Shown in pieces: positions 52,322-61,488 of a stretch of DNA of 64,000 bases. The stretch comes from Streptomyces caniscabiei (lineage in GTDB: Bacteria; Actinomycetota; Actinomycetes; Streptomycetales; Streptomycetaceae). A program made the position numbers and the translations under genes. The stretch lies in the NCBI RefSeq assembly GCF_014930365.1, contig NZ_JABXWI010000013.1:47546-111545 (forward strand). The letters are read 5' to 3'. The notes under the pieces are model-generated. The model saw only the letters and a list, made by a program, of their open reading frames with translations. It was not told the DNA's origin and did no database searches. Position 1 is the first letter of the stretch, and each line of letters starts with the position of its first letter.

Positions 52322-52661
52322 AGACCGAGCCGTCGGCCAGCTCCGCCAGGATGTCCCCGTGGCACGCCTCGGGCGCGCACCAGCAGGCCAGCGTCCTGCC
52401 GCGCAGCTCCGGGACGAGGGCCATCAGCTCGGGGTCGGCCGTCAGGTACGCGCGGTACTTCGCCATGACCTCGGCCCGCGTCCCGTCGCGCTTCTTCTTC
52501 TCGGTGTCGTACTGGAACGGGTTGAAGAGCGGGTGCTGCGGCAGGTCCCAGTGGCCCATGGTCCAGCGGCGGCCGATGTAGACCAGGTCGCCGGGGGCGA
52601 ACTCCAGCCGGGGGCCGAAGTCGCGGATGCGGCCCTTGAGGTTGATCACGGTCGTGGTCAC
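52311..52661 (-). CDS. DUF4326-family protein
   Basis: A 116-residue protein of the DUF4326 type: LVYIGRRWTMGHWDLPQHPL near the N-terminus, then RAEVMAKYRAYLTADPELMA and the C-terminal Cys/His motif LACWCAPEACHGDILAEL (CWC-x4-CH). Homologues occur in phages and bacteria; the conserved Cys/His suggests metal or nucleotide chemistry, but no activity is established. The TAG stop lies within the CGAAGAGG repeat tract. Confidence 0.88.
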   Translation of the reverse strand: MTTTVINLKGRIRDFGPRLEFAPGDLVYIGRRWTMGHWDLPQHPLFNPFQYDTEKKKRDGTRAEVMAKYRAYLTADPELMALVPELRGRTLACWCAPEACHGDILAELADGSVSSS

Positions 52662-52686
52662 ACGCGCCTCCCGGTAGGACGGCTCC

Positions 52687-53499
52687 CTACGCTAGTGGGC
52701 CCTCGTACGGCAGCAACTCGGGCCGCTTGGCCGGCATGCCGTCGCCGGAGGAACGGCCCGTGAGGCGGCGGCCTATCCACGGCAGCAGGTACTGCCGGGC
52801 GAACCGCGCGTGGGCCACCTGACGTGCGGTCCAGCCGGGCGGCGGTGTGACGGGCATCGGCGCCCGCCACTCCGGGTCCTCCGCCGCGTGGCCGAGCGTC
52901 TGCCAGACGGCCTCGGCGACCCGGCGGTGCCCCTCGGCGGTCAGGTGCAGCCGGTCCACGTCCCACATCCGGGGGTCGCTCAGCGACGGCGCGCCGTAGA
53001 GGTCGACGACGAGGGCGCCGTGCCGGGCGGCCAGGTCGTCGACACAGGCGAACAGCTCCTCCATACGCGGCCGGAACCGCTCCAGGACGGGACCCTGGCG
53101 GCCGGGGCTGCGCATCAGGACGAGCTGCTTGCAGGAGGGGGCGAGGCGTTCCACGGCCTCCTCCAGCAAGGCCCGCACCCGGCCCATGTCGCACTTGGGC
53201 CGGAGGGTGTCGTTCAGGCCGCCGACCAGTGTGATCACGTCCGCCTCCATCGCGGCGGCGACGTCCACCTGTTCGGCGACGATCTGGCCGATCAGCTTTC
53301 CGCGCACCGCGAGGTTGGCGTACCGGAAGCCGGGCGTGCGCGCGGCCATGCGGCCGGCGAGGAGGTCCGCCCAGCCGCGGTACGTACCGTCGGGGAGCAG
53401 GTCGGACATGCCCTCGGTGAAGGAGTCGCCGACCGTGACCAGGCTGGAGTAGGCGGGACCGGAGGCGGAGGGACCGTCGAGGATGGGGTTCGTCTGCAT
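52687..53499 (-). CDS. SGNH/GDSL hydrolase
   Basis: A 270-residue esterase-type protein: block I SLVTVGDSFTEGMSDLLPDG (GDSxTEG nucleophile Ser), block II Gly in AVRGKLIGQIV, block III GGLNDTLRP (GxND), block V DVDRLHLTAEGHRRVAEAV (DxxH). It lacks a signal peptide, so it is cytosolic. The ATG at 53499 is preferred to 53523 because it begins right before the N-terminal strand. Substrate unknown; family members deacylate lipids, sugars or peptides. Confidence 0.92.
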   Translation of the reverse strand: MQTNPILDGPSASGPAYSSLVTVGDSFTEGMSDLLPDGTYRGWADLLAGRMAARTPGFRYANLAVRGKLIGQIVAEQVDVAAAMEADVITLVGGLNDTLRPKCDMGRVRALLEEAVERLAPSCKQLVLMRSPGRQGPVLERFRPRMEELFACVDDLAARHGALVVDLYGAPSLSDPRMWDVDRLHLTAEGHRRVAEAVWQTLGHAAEDPEWRAPMPVTPPPGWTARQVAHARFARQYLLPWIGRRLTGRSSGDGMPAKRPELLPYEGPLA

Positions 53500-54013
53500 G
53501 GCGTCAAAAATGGTACCGCGCACACATACCCACCGGTCGGTCCCCCTGCGGACTGCGGCGGGCGGCGGGGCCGGGAGGGGAGCGGCAGGATTCTCAGACG
53601 GTCGGCTGGCCGAACAGCTCCCGCAGGAGTACCCCTACCCGCCGCCGGCCGACCGCCTGCCGCTGCTGGCCTCCCGTCGACAGCCGCTCGCCGGCCCGCC
53701 CTCTGCTGCGCCCCCGGGGCCGCCCTAGGCTTGCCTGCCCGCCAACCGTCGACGGCAGGCCGCCGCCCGCCGCCCGGCGTGAGCCTGCTGCCGACCCGTC
53801 TGCCTGTCAGCCGCCAGCCGACAGCCGCCGTTCGCTGCCCCCGTTCGCCTGCCTGACTGCCCGCAGCCCGCCGTACGGTGGCCCGCCTCCGCCGCCGTCG
53901 CCCCATTCGCCGTCAGGCCACTGCCCGCCCCCAGCCGCCCTTTCGGCCCGAAGGCGGACGGCGGCGGGAGCGGGCGGACGGGCGGCGGGCCGGACCGGGA
54001 CCGGCAGGGGTTC
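53500..54013. other. 514-bp gene-free region with a duplicated gene end
   Basis: No gene supported. The sequence is Arg/Pro-codon-like low-complexity DNA rich in CCGCC and CTGCC tracts. A 45-bp stretch near 53583-53630 duplicates the 3' end of the CNNM/CBS gene that follows. The rest shows no recognisable motif. Confidence 0.75.
53583..53630 (-). pseudogene. vestige of a third CNNM/CBS gene 3' end
   Basis: On the minus strand it reads RELFGQPTV-stop, matching the true C-terminus RELFGQPTA of the gene at 54014, and the core (53591-53620) matches 54011-54040 at 27 of 30 positions. Flanking similarity extends over about 60 bp with one gap. This is a remnant of a tandem duplication whose body was deleted. 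Confidence 0.7.
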
Positions 54014-55030
54014 TCAGGCGGTCGGTTGGCCGAACAGTTCTCGGAGGACGTCCTCCATGGTGACGATGCCCGCGAGGCGGCCGTCGCCGCCCAGGACGGC
54101 CGCCAGATGGGTCCGGCTGCGGCGCATCGCGGTGAGTACGTCGTCCAGCGGTGAGGTCTCTCGGACGCGGGCGATGGACCGCATGTCCCGGACGGAGAAC
54201 GGTACGTCGCGCGGTGCCGCGTCGAGCGCGTCCTTCACATGGAGGTAGCCCACGATCCGGCGCCCCTCGTCGACCACGGGGAAGCGGGAGAACCCGGACT
54301 CGGCCGACAGCCGCTCCAGCTCCTCCGGGGTGACCCCCATGCCCGCGTAGACCACCCGCTCCAGCGGGAGGACGACGTCGCGCACGGGCCGGCGGCCCAG
54401 TTCGAGCGCGTCCCGCAGCCGCTCCTGCGCGCGGTCGTCGATCAGACCGGCCTCGCTGGAGTCCGCGACGAGACGGGCCAGCTCGGTGTCCGAGAAGGTG
54501 GCCGCGACCTCGTCCTTCGTCTCGATCCGCATCAGCTTCAGCAGCGTGTTCGCGAACGCGTTGACCGTGAAGATCACCGGGCGCAGCGCACGCGACAGCG
54601 TCACCAGCGGCGGACCGAGCAGCAGGGCGCTGCGCACCGGCTCCGCGAGGGCGATGTTCTTCGGCACCATCTCGCCGAGCAGCATGTGCAGATAGGTGGC
54701 GAGCGTCAGGGCGATCACGAAGGAGATCACGTGGCCCGCGCCCTCCGGCACACCCACCGCGTGGAACAGCGGCTCCAGCAGGTGTTCGATCGCGGGTTCG
54801 GCGACGACACCCAGGACCAGGGTGCACAGCGTGATGCCGAGCTGTGCGGCGGCCATCAGCGCGGACACGTGCTGGAGCCCCCACAGCACGCTGCGCGCCC
54901 TGCGGTCGCCCTCCTCGGCGTACGGCTCGATCTGGCTGCGGCGTACGGAGATCAGGGCGAACTCGGCGCCCACGAAGAAGGCGTTGACGACCAGCGTCGC
55001 GAGGCCGATCAGCAGCTGGACGGCGGTCAT
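54014..55030 (-). CDS. CNNM/HlyC-CorC-type membrane protein with CBS pair
   Basis: A 338-residue membrane protein: DUF21/CNNM domain with 3-4 helices (LIGLATLVVNAFFVGAEFAL, GITLCTLVLGVVAEPAIEHL, ISFVIALTLATYLHMLLGEM, followed by VPKNIALAEPV), then two CBS motifs (about 200-335: DVVLPLERVVYAGMGVTPEE, YLHVKDALDAAPRDVPFSVR, LAAVLGGDGRLAGIVTMEDV). Such proteins are linked to Mg/Co efflux. No C-terminal CorC/HlyC transporter-associated domain is present, unlike its partner. It overlaps the larger paralogue by 4 bp; the two probably work together. Confidence 0.92.
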   Translation of the reverse strand: MTAVQLLIGLATLVVNAFFVGAEFALISVRRSQIEPYAEEGDRRARSVLWGLQHVSALMAAAQLGITLCTLVLGVVAEPAIEHLLEPLFHAVGVPEGAGHVISFVIALTLATYLHMLLGEMVPKNIALAEPVRSALLLGPPLVTLSRALRPVIFTVNAFANTLLKLMRIETKDEVAATFSDTELARLVADSSEAGLIDDRAQERLRDALELGRRPVRDVVLPLERVVYAGMGVTPEELERLSAESGFSRFPVVDEGRRIVGYLHVKDALDAAPRDVPFSVRDMRSIARVRETSPLDDVLTAMRRSRTHLAAVLGGDGRLAGIVTMEDVLRELFGQPTA

Positions 55031-56364
55031 CGGGTCTCCTCCTCGTGCTCCTCGTCGGACGGGACCGGCGCGTGCAGCAGCACCCGCGCGGCCCGGCGCC
55101 CGGCCGCGTCCACCACGTCGAGCCGCCAGCCGACGACCTCCACGGTGTCGCCGACGGCCGGGATCCGGCCCAGTTCGGTGGCGACCAGGCCCGCGAGCGT
55201 CTCGTACGGCCCTTCGGGCGCGCGCAGTCCGACACGGGCGAGCTGGTCGGTGCGGGCCGAGCCGTCGGCCGAGTACAGCTCCCGGCCGTCGCCGTCGGCG
55301 CCGACGGGGGCCAGGTCGGGGGTCTCGTGCGGGTCGTGCTCGTCGCGGACCTCGCCGACGACCTCCTCGACGATGTCCTCCAGGGTGACGACGCCGGCGG
55401 TGCCGCCGTACTCGTCGATGACGACGGCCATCGTGCGCTTGCCGGAGAGCCGGTCGAGGACCCGGTCGACGGTCAGCGACTCGGGGACGAGCAGCGGCTC
55501 GCGCAGCAGTTCGGCGACGGAGGTGCGCAGCCGACGCTCGGCGGGCACGGCGAGGACGTCCTTGATGTGCACGGTGCCGACGACCGAGTCGAGGCTGTTC
55601 CGGTAGACGGGGAAGCGGGACAGACCGGTGGCCCGGGTCGCGTTCGCCACGTCCTCGCAGGTCGCCTGGGCGTCCAGGGCGATGACCTGGACGCGCGGGG
55701 TCATCACGTTCTCCGCGGTCAGATCGGCCAGGTTCAGCGTGCGCACGAACAGCTCGGCGGTGTCCTCCTCCAGGGCGCCCTCCTTGGCCGAATGCCGGGC
55801 GAGGGCCGCCAGCTCCTGAGGGCCGCGCGCGGAGGCCAGCTCCTCGGCGGGCTCGATGCCGAAGAGCCGTACGAGACGGTTGGCGGTGTTGTTGAGGTGG
55901 GTGATGAACGGCCGGAACGCGGCGCTGAACCAGCGCTGCGGGTTCGCCACCTTCTTCGCCACCGGCAGCGGCGCGGAGATCGCCCAGTTCTTGGGGACCA
56001 GCTCGCCGACGACCATCAGTACGACGGTCGACAGGGCCGTACCGATGACGAGGGCCACCGAACGCGACGCGGAGTGCGGCACGCCGAGCGCCTCCAGCGG
56101 GCCCGCGATCAGCTTGGCGATGGACGGTTCGGCGAGCATGCCGACCACCAGGTTGGTGACGGTGATGCCGAGCTGGGCGCCGGAGAGCTGGAACGTCAGG
56201 TTCCGTACGGCCTTGAGGGCGCCGGCGGCACCTCGCTCGCCGCGCTCCACGGCCCGCTCCAGCCGACCCCGGTCGACGGTGGTCAGTGAGAACTCCGCGG
56301 CGACGAAGCCACCACAGATCAGTGAGAGCAGCACCGCCACCAGAAGGAGGAGCACTTCGGTCAT
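55027..56364 (-). CDS. CNNM/HlyC-CorC-type membrane protein, full length
   Basis: A 445-residue paralogue: DUF21 membrane domain (about 5-200: LLLLVAVLLSLICGGFVAAE, LGITVTNLVVGMLAEPSIAK, VALVIGTALSTVVLMVVGEL, VPKNWAISAPLPVA), two CBS repeats (about 220-340: VMTPRVQVIALDAQATCEDV, VVIDEYGGTAGVVTLEDIVE), and the C-terminal CorC_HlyC domain (about 350-435: YETLAGLVATELGRIPAVGD). Its stop overlaps the start of the shorter paralogue. Likely role: magnesium or cobalt homeostasis. Confidence 0.93.
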   Translation of the reverse strand: MTEVLLLLVAVLLSLICGGFVAAEFSLTTVDRGRLERAVERGERGAAGALKAVRNLTFQLSGAQLGITVTNLVVGMLAEPSIAKLIAGPLEALGVPHSASRSVALVIGTALSTVVLMVVGELVPKNWAISAPLPVAKKVANPQRWFSAAFRPFITHLNNTANRLVRLFGIEPAEELASARGPQELAALARHSAKEGALEEDTAELFVRTLNLADLTAENVMTPRVQVIALDAQATCEDVANATRATGLSRFPVYRNSLDSVVGTVHIKDVLAVPAERRLRTSVAELLREPLLVPESLTVDRVLDRLSGKRTMAVVIDEYGGTAGVVTLEDIVEEVVGEVRDEHDPHETPDLAPVGADGDGRELYSADGSARTDQLARVGLRAPEGPYETLAGLVATELGRIPAVGDTVEVVGWRLDVVDAAGRRAARVLLHAPVPSDEEHEEETR

Positions 56365-56590
56365 CGGGTCACCTCCGTCCCATGGTCGGACAGAGGCGGG
56401 AGGGACGCGCGGCGTCGGGCGCCGGTGCTGGTACTGGGAGGCTCGCCCATGGGCGGACGCTCACAACCTTTCCGTGGAGGTTGACAGGTCCACCCATGGT
56501 AAAGGATCGGCAAAGACGTATCGGTCACCCGTTCCCCGGTCCGTTCCCCGCCTGATCGAGCGGTGCGCGGCGGTCGGTCTCGCGCGGCGG

Positions 56591-57016
56591 TCAGTCTCCG
56601 AGCGGCTTCACCCATCGCCGCCACTTCTCCTCCGGCGCGTACCCGGCCGCCCGCCAGGCATGCTGGGCCGTCTCGTTGCGGACGAGCACCATCGCGTCGC
56701 CGCGCCGTCCGCCGAGCCGTACGAACCGCTCCTCGGCCGCGCCGAGCAGCGCCGAACCGATGCCCCTGCGGCGGCGCCCGGGGTGCACCGCGAGCCGGTA
56801 CAGATGGCATCGCCAGCCGTCGAAGCCGGCGATGACCGTGCCCACCAGTTCGCCGTCCAGCTCGGCGAGGATCAGAGTCTCGGGGTCGCGGGCCACCAGC
56901 CGCTCGACGCCCTCGCGGTCGTCGCTGATGCTCGTCCCCTCGGCGGCCACCTTCCAGAAGGCGAGCACGGCATCGAGATCGTCGGGCGTCGCGGCCCGTA
57001 TGCGCAGGTCGGTCAT
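56591..57016 (-). CDS. GNAT-family N-acetyltransferase
   Basis: A 141-residue acetyltransferase: LRIRAATPDDLDAVLAFWKV, LILAELDGELVGTVIAGFDG, LYRLAVHPGRRRRGIGSALL (acetyl-CoA-binding RRRGIGSALL), MVLVRNETAQHAWRAAGYAP. Length is normal for a single GNAT domain. ATG 57016. The substrate is unknown. It follows the F420-type oxidoreductase gene on the same strand with a 68-bp gap. Confidence 0.92.
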   Translation of the reverse strand: MTDLRIRAATPDDLDAVLAFWKVAAEGTSISDDREGVERLVARDPETLILAELDGELVGTVIAGFDGWRCHLYRLAVHPGRRRRGIGSALLGAAEERFVRLGGRRGDAMVLVRNETAQHAWRAAGYAPEEKWRRWVKPLGD

Positions 57017-57084
57017 GATCGGATCCGATCACGAGCCCCGGACCGGCGACCGGGAATTCCAGGATCCGGACGGGCCGCGCGGGA

Positions 57085-58002
57085 TCACCTGCCCTGCAGC
57101 GCCTCGACGACCTTCGCGAAGGTCTCCATGTTCGGCTCCAGGACGGTCAGATACGAGAACCCGTACCGCTCCCGCTGCGCCAGCACCTGGGCGACGATCT
57201 CCTCCAGCGTCCCCACCAGGACCAGCGGCAGCTGGAGGACCTGCTCCTCGCTGAGGTTCGGCAGGTGGCCGAGCCACGGCCGTACGGCGGCGGCGCGGTC
57301 CTCGGTCAGCTCGACGATCTGGACCAGCAGGTTGAGCTCGGCGGGCTCCTTCCGCCCGGCGGCGAACTCCTGGTACCGGCCGACCCGTTCGTCCAGCTCC
57401 TCGGCGGTCAGCGGTTCCAGCTTCCCGCCCTCGACCGTCCGCGCGCCCGTGAACGCCGCGATGTCCGCGTGCTCGGCGGTGAGCCGCAGCATCCGGTCAC
57501 CGTTGGCGCCGATCAGCAGCGGCACCCGGGGCCGCTGCGCCGGGCGCGGCATGGGGGTCCCCCCGCTCGAGCGCAGCCGAGAGTGGGGGAGGTCGTCGGA
57601 ACCGAGGAGCCGGTCCAACTCCTGGACGGTGCGCAGCAGATGGTCGACCCGTTCGCCCGGCGACCCCCACGGCAGCCCCGCCTTCTCGTGCTCGGCCGCC
57701 ACGTACCCGGTGCCGAGTCCCAGCTCCAGCCGGCCGCCGGTCAGCGCGTCCGTGGTGGCGACCTCACGGGCGAGCAGCGTCGGGTTCCAGAAGCCCGTGT
57801 TCAGCACGAAGGTGCCGAGCCGCGGCCGCTCGGTCGCCTCCGCCGCGGCCACCAGGGACGGGAACGGGGCCGGCATGCCCAGATGGTCGGGGACCAGGAT
57901 CACGTCGTAGCCGAGCTGTTCGGCGCGGCGGCACTTCGCGCGCCACTCCCCGCCCGACGTGGGGCTGAGCAGGTTGACTCCGAAACGGAACGGGCGCGGC
58001 AT
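57085..58002 (-). CDS. LLM-class F420-dependent oxidoreductase
   Basis: A 305-residue TIM-barrel enzyme of the luciferase-like monooxygenase superfamily, F420-binding type: FRFGVNLLSPTSGGEWRAKC, LGYDVILVPDHLG, LGTFVLNTGFWNPTLLAREV, GGRLELGLGTGYVAAEHEKA, PLLIGANGDRMLRLTAEHAD. ATG 58002 with GGAGAG upstream. Near residue 137 the loop DLPHSRLRSSGGTPMPRP is encoded by a copy of a Streptomyces intergenic repeat (57551-57592), an in-frame insertion in a loop. It lies directly downstream of the FtsX-type ABC operon; transfer of a hydride from F420H2 to an unknown substrate. Confidence 0.9.
   Translation of the reverse strand: MPRPFRFGVNLLSPTSGGEWRAKCRRAEQLGYDVILVPDHLGMPAPFPSLVAAAEATERPRLGTFVLNTGFWNPTLLAREVATTDALTGGRLELGLGTGYVAAEHEKAGLPWGSPGERVDHLLRTVQELDRLLGSDDLPHSRLRSSGGTPMPRPAQRPRVPLLIGANGDRMLRLTAEHADIAAFTGARTVEGGKLEPLTAEELDERVGRYQEFAAGRKEPAELNLLVQIVELTEDRAAAVRPWLGHLPNLSEEQVLQLPLVLVGTLEEIVAQVLAQRERYGFSYLTVLEPNMETFAKVVEALQGR
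57551..57592. repeat. Streptomyces palindromic repeat within a coding region
   Basis: The segment GGGGGTCCCCCCGCTCGAGC followed by GCAGCCGAGAGTGGGGGAGG is a motif very common between streptomycete genes. Here it is in frame inside an oxidoreductase gene and encodes LPHSRLRSSGGTP. Confidence 0.85.
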
Positions 58003-58052
58003 GAACTCTCCTCACTCGAAAGGGACTTGAGTCGGGCACACCGGCGAGTACA

Positions 58053-60623
58053 TCATTCGTGCGCGATGGCCGCCAGCACGTTCATCCGGGACGCCCGCAG
58101 CGCGGGCAGCAGGGCCGCCACCACGCCCACGACCGCGGAGCCGATCACCACGGCGACGACCGTGCCCCACGGGATCGCCAGCGCCTTCATCCCCTGGAGG
58201 GCCAGCACCTGCTGCACGCACACGCCCCAGACCAGCCCCAGCGCGAGCCCGAGAACGGCACCGAACACGGCGATCACCACCGACTCCAGCCGGATCATCC
58301 GCCGCAGCTGCCGCCTGCCCAGCCCGATCGCGCGCAGCAGCCCGATCTCCCGGGTGCGCTCCACCACCGACAGGGCGAGGGTGTTGACCACGCCGAGCAC
58401 CGCGATGACGATCGCCAGGCCCAGCAACGCGTAGACCAGGTAGAGCAGGACGGCGATCTGGCCCCGGACCAGCTCCTTGTAGTCGGCCTGGTCGCGGACC
58501 TGCACCTGCGGATACGCCTGAAGCGTCCGCTCCAGGTTCGCGCGCAGCTCGTCGGCGCCCACGCCGGATCCGGCGTTGACGTACAGCGCCGAGTCCTGCC
58601 CGTCGGGCACGTACGTCTCGACGGTGCCCGTCCCGAAGAACAGCCCGCCCCGCATCCCGAACCCCTCGGCGCTGTCCTGGTCCGTGAGCGCGCCGACCTT
58701 CAGCTCGGCGCTCCTCCCGGCGGGGAACCGCACCGGGAGCGTGTCGCCGACCTCGACGTCGTGCTCCCGCGCGAACTCCACGTCCATGGCGATGGCGCCG
58801 TCCGCGAGGGCGGCCGCGCTGTCGCCCCGGGCGTAGGTGACGTTCGCGACCTCGTCGAGCCGGGGGTCGTAGGCCGCGGCGGTCGTCTCGACCCGGTCGC
58901 CGTCCGGCAGCCGTACCGCGACCGGGGTGAACCGCTGCCGTACGACGAGGCCGGCGCCGTCGGTGGCGCGGACCTTGTCGGTGACCTCCTGCGGGAACGG
59001 CAGGAAGTTCTGGTTCTGGACGACGAAGTCGGCACCGAGGGTCTTGTCGATCTCCTGGTCGAAGGACTTCGTCATCGACGCGCTGGCCACGGACATGCCG
59101 CCGACCAGCGCGATCCCCACCATCAGCGCGGCGGCGGTGGCCCCGGTCCGGCGCGGGTTGCGCAGGGCGTTGCGCTGGCTCATCCGGCCCACGGAGCCGA
59201 ACAGCGCGGGGAACGCCCCGCCCAGCACCCGGATGACCGGCCGTACCAGGAGGGGGCCCGCGACGACCGTCGCGACGAGGGTGAGGACCACACCGAGGCC
59301 GAGCAGGGAGGCCGCCGATCCCGTGTCCGACGACACCGCGCACCCCACGAGCGCGGCGGCACCCGCCGCGCCGACGGCCCCGCCGACCACCGCGCGCACC
59401 TTCAGCGGCCGTCCCACCCCGGCGATCTCGGCGTCCGCGAGCGCCGCCATCGGCGACACCGCCGACGCCCGGCGGGCCGGCAGATAGGCCGCCACGAAGG
59501 TGACGCCGAGCCCGACGACGTAGGCCGCGACCGGTGTCCCCACGCCGATCACCATCTCGGTCGACTTCAGGTTCATCCCGAAGGCGCCCATGAGCGCGAT
59601 CAGGCCGAAGGCCAGCCCGATGCCCGCGGCGAGGCCGAGCGTCGACCCGACCAGCCCGAGCAGCGCCGCCTCGGCCAGCACCGACCGCCGCACCTGCCGC
59701 CGGTCGGCACCCAGCGCGCGCAACAGGCCCAGTTCGCGGGTGCGTTGGGCGATGAGCATGGAGAAGGTGTTGACGATGAGGAACATCCCGACGAGCGTCG
59801 CGATGCCGGCGAAGCCGAGCATCACGTACTTGATGACGTCGAGGAACCCGCCCAGCGAGGCGGCGGCCGACTCGGCCTGCTCGTCGGCGGTCTCGTACTC
59901 GTACGCCGTCGGCCCCAGCGCGTCGGCGATCCGCCGGGCGAGGACGTCGTCGCTCACCCCCTGCTCGGCGGTCACCGAGATGCCGGTGGCGGCGTCGGGA
60001 TCGCCCAGCAGCTCGGTCTGCGCGACGCGGGTGTCGAGGAAGACCAGCGCGGAGCCGGGGTTGGGGGTGGTGAAGGTGGCGATGCCGACGACCTCCACCT
60101 CGAAGGAGCCCGGCCGGGCGAGCACCGTCAGGGTGTCCCCGATCCGTACGTCCTTGTTCTTCGCGGTGTCCGCGTCGAGCAGCGCCTGACCGGGGCCCTC
60201 GGGCGCGTTCCCGCTGGTCAGCTTCACGGGGCTGCGGTCGGTGGGGTGCCAGTCGGTGGCGATGGTGGGGGCGCCCGTCGTCGGCCCCACGGACTTGTTC
60301 TCGCTGTCCACGACCGTGACGTTCTCCACGGACACGTCGATGTGGGCCTCCGCGACGCCGTCCACCCGCGCGGCCTGCTCGGCGAGCGACGCGGGCACCG
60401 TCCGGACCGCCCCGGTCGGCATCTGGCCCTCCAGCCCGTCGTCCTTCGGGCCCACCGTCACATCGGCCGAGGTGGAGGCGAAGAGCCGGTCGAAGGTACG
60501 GGTGACCGTGTCCGAGAAGATCAGACTGCCCGCGACGAACGCCACCGAAAGGATCACCGCGAGGGCCGACAGCAGCAGCCGCCCCTTGTGCGCCAGGAAA
60601 CTCCGCAGGGTCGCCTTGAGCAC
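58053..60623 (-). CDS. FtsX-family ABC transporter permease (MacB-like)
   Basis: An 856-residue permease: N-terminal helix KGRLLLSALAVILSVAFVAG, first outside domain, helices about 255-420 (VMLGFAGIATLVGMFLIVNT with RTRELGLLRALGADRRQVRR), a further helix pair near 425-470, a second outside domain, and three C-terminal helices (about 720-845: LLYLVYALLGLAIVIAVLGV, then RTREIGLLRAIGLGRRQLRR). The duplicated RTRELGLLRA motif is the FtsX coupling loop. GTG start at 60623. The ATPase gene ends 4 bp before it, so the order is ATPase-permease in one operon. Substrate unknown. Confidence 0.92.
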   Translation of the reverse strand: MLKATLRSFLAHKGRLLLSALAVILSVAFVAGSLIFSDTVTRTFDRLFASTSADVTVGPKDDGLEGQMPTGAVRTVPASLAEQAARVDGVAEAHIDVSVENVTVVDSENKSVGPTTGAPTIATDWHPTDRSPVKLTSGNAPEGPGQALLDADTAKNKDVRIGDTLTVLARPGSFEVEVVGIATFTTPNPGSALVFLDTRVAQTELLGDPDAATGISVTAEQGVSDDVLARRIADALGPTAYEYETADEQAESAAASLGGFLDVIKYVMLGFAGIATLVGMFLIVNTFSMLIAQRTRELGLLRALGADRRQVRRSVLAEAALLGLVGSTLGLAAGIGLAFGLIALMGAFGMNLKSTEMVIGVGTPVAAYVVGLGVTFVAAYLPARRASAVSPMAALADAEIAGVGRPLKVRAVVGGAVGAAGAAALVGCAVSSDTGSAASLLGLGVVLTLVATVVAGPLLVRPVIRVLGGAFPALFGSVGRMSQRNALRNPRRTGATAAALMVGIALVGGMSVASASMTKSFDQEIDKTLGADFVVQNQNFLPFPQEVTDKVRATDGAGLVVRQRFTPVAVRLPDGDRVETTAAAYDPRLDEVANVTYARGDSAAALADGAIAMDVEFAREHDVEVGDTLPVRFPAGRSAELKVGALTDQDSAEGFGMRGGLFFGTGTVETYVPDGQDSALYVNAGSGVGADELRANLERTLQAYPQVQVRDQADYKELVRGQIAVLLYLVYALLGLAIVIAVLGVVNTLALSVVERTREIGLLRAIGLGRRQLRRMIRLESVVIAVFGAVLGLALGLVWGVCVQQVLALQGMKALAIPWGTVVAVVIGSAVVGVVAALLPALRASRMNVLAAIAHE

Positions 60624-60627
60624 GGTC

Positions 60628-61488
60628 TCAGTCCTCGTCGGCGTCGGCGGTTCCGGCGGCGCCCGCCCCGGTGGTGGGCCCGGTGGTGGGCCCGCTCTCG
60701 GGCGTGAAGGCCGCCCGGGCGGTGTCGAAGCGTTTCATGCGCTCCAGGACCGCCTCGGCCGAGGGACGCTCCATCCGGTCCACGATCCGCCCGTCGGCGA
60801 GGAAGAGCACCAGATCGGAGTGGGCGGCGGCACCGGGGTCGTGGGTGACCATGACGACCGTCTGGCCCAGCTGGTCCACCGCCTCGCGCAGGAAGCCGAG
60901 CACTTCGAGCCCCGCACGGGAGTCGAGGTTGCCGGTGGGCTCGTCCGCGAAGATCAGTTCGGGCCGGGAGGCGAGCGCGCGGGCGCAGGCGACCCGCTGC
61001 TGCTGGCCGCCGGAGAGCTGCGCGGGCCGGTGCTTCAGCCGGTCCCGCAGCCCGAGGGTGTCGACGACCTGGTCCAGCCACTTCTCGTCGGGTTTCTTGC
61101 CCGCGATGTCCATGGGCAGGGTGATGTTCTCGGCCGCGTTCAGCGTGGGGATCAGGTTGAAGGACTGGAACATGAAGCCGATCCGGTCCCGCCGCAGCCT
61201 GGTCAGGTCGCGTTCCCTGAGCCCGGTGATCTCGGTCTCCCCGAGGAACACGCGTCCGGCCGAGACGGTGTCGAGTCCGGCCAGACAGTGCATCAGCGTG
61301 GACTTGCCCGAGCCGGAGGGGCCCATCACCGCGGTGAAACGGCCGCGCGCGATGTCCACGTCGACCGAGTCGAGAGCGAGCACCGCCGTCTCGCCCGAGC
61401 CGTACGCCTTCGTCAGGCCCCGCGCGCGAGCGGCGATGCCGTCGCCTTCCGCGCGGCCGAGGGTGTGCTCAGCGGCAGCAGTGGACAA
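60628..61488 (-). CDS. ABC transporter ATP-binding protein (MacB/LolD-type)
   Basis: A 286-residue ATPase for the adjoining FtsX permease: Walker A GPSGSGKSTLMHCLAGL (about 55-71), Q-loop FMFQSFNLIPTL, signature LSGGQQQRVACARALAS, Walker B LIFADEPTGNLDSRAG, switch VTHDPGAAAHSD. The TTG start at 61488 is supported by GGAGG 7 bp upstream. The C-terminal ~35 residues (SGPTTGPTTGAGAAGTADAD) are low-complexity. A candidate -10 TAGGCT lies about 50 bp upstream near 61537-61542. Confidence 0.93.
   Translation of the reverse strand: MSTAAAEHTLGRAEGDGIAARARGLTKAYGSGETAVLALDSVDVDIARGRFTAVMGPSGSGKSTLMHCLAGLDTVSAGRVFLGETEITGLRERDLTRLRRDRIGFMFQSFNLIPTLNAAENITLPMDIAGKKPDEKWLDQVVDTLGLRDRLKHRPAQLSGGQQQRVACARALASRPELIFADEPTGNLDSRAGLEVLGFLREAVDQLGQTVVMVTHDPGAAAHSDLVLFLADGRIVDRMERPSAEAVLERMKRFDTARAAFTPESGPTTGPTTGAGAAGTADADED

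Noticed and set aside
56465..56515. TTGACA within GTGGAGGTTGACAGGTCCAC looked like a plus-strand -35.
   Set aside because: There is no matching -10 at suitable spacing and no plus-strand gene downstream; it may be an operator for the divergent side, but nothing more can be said.
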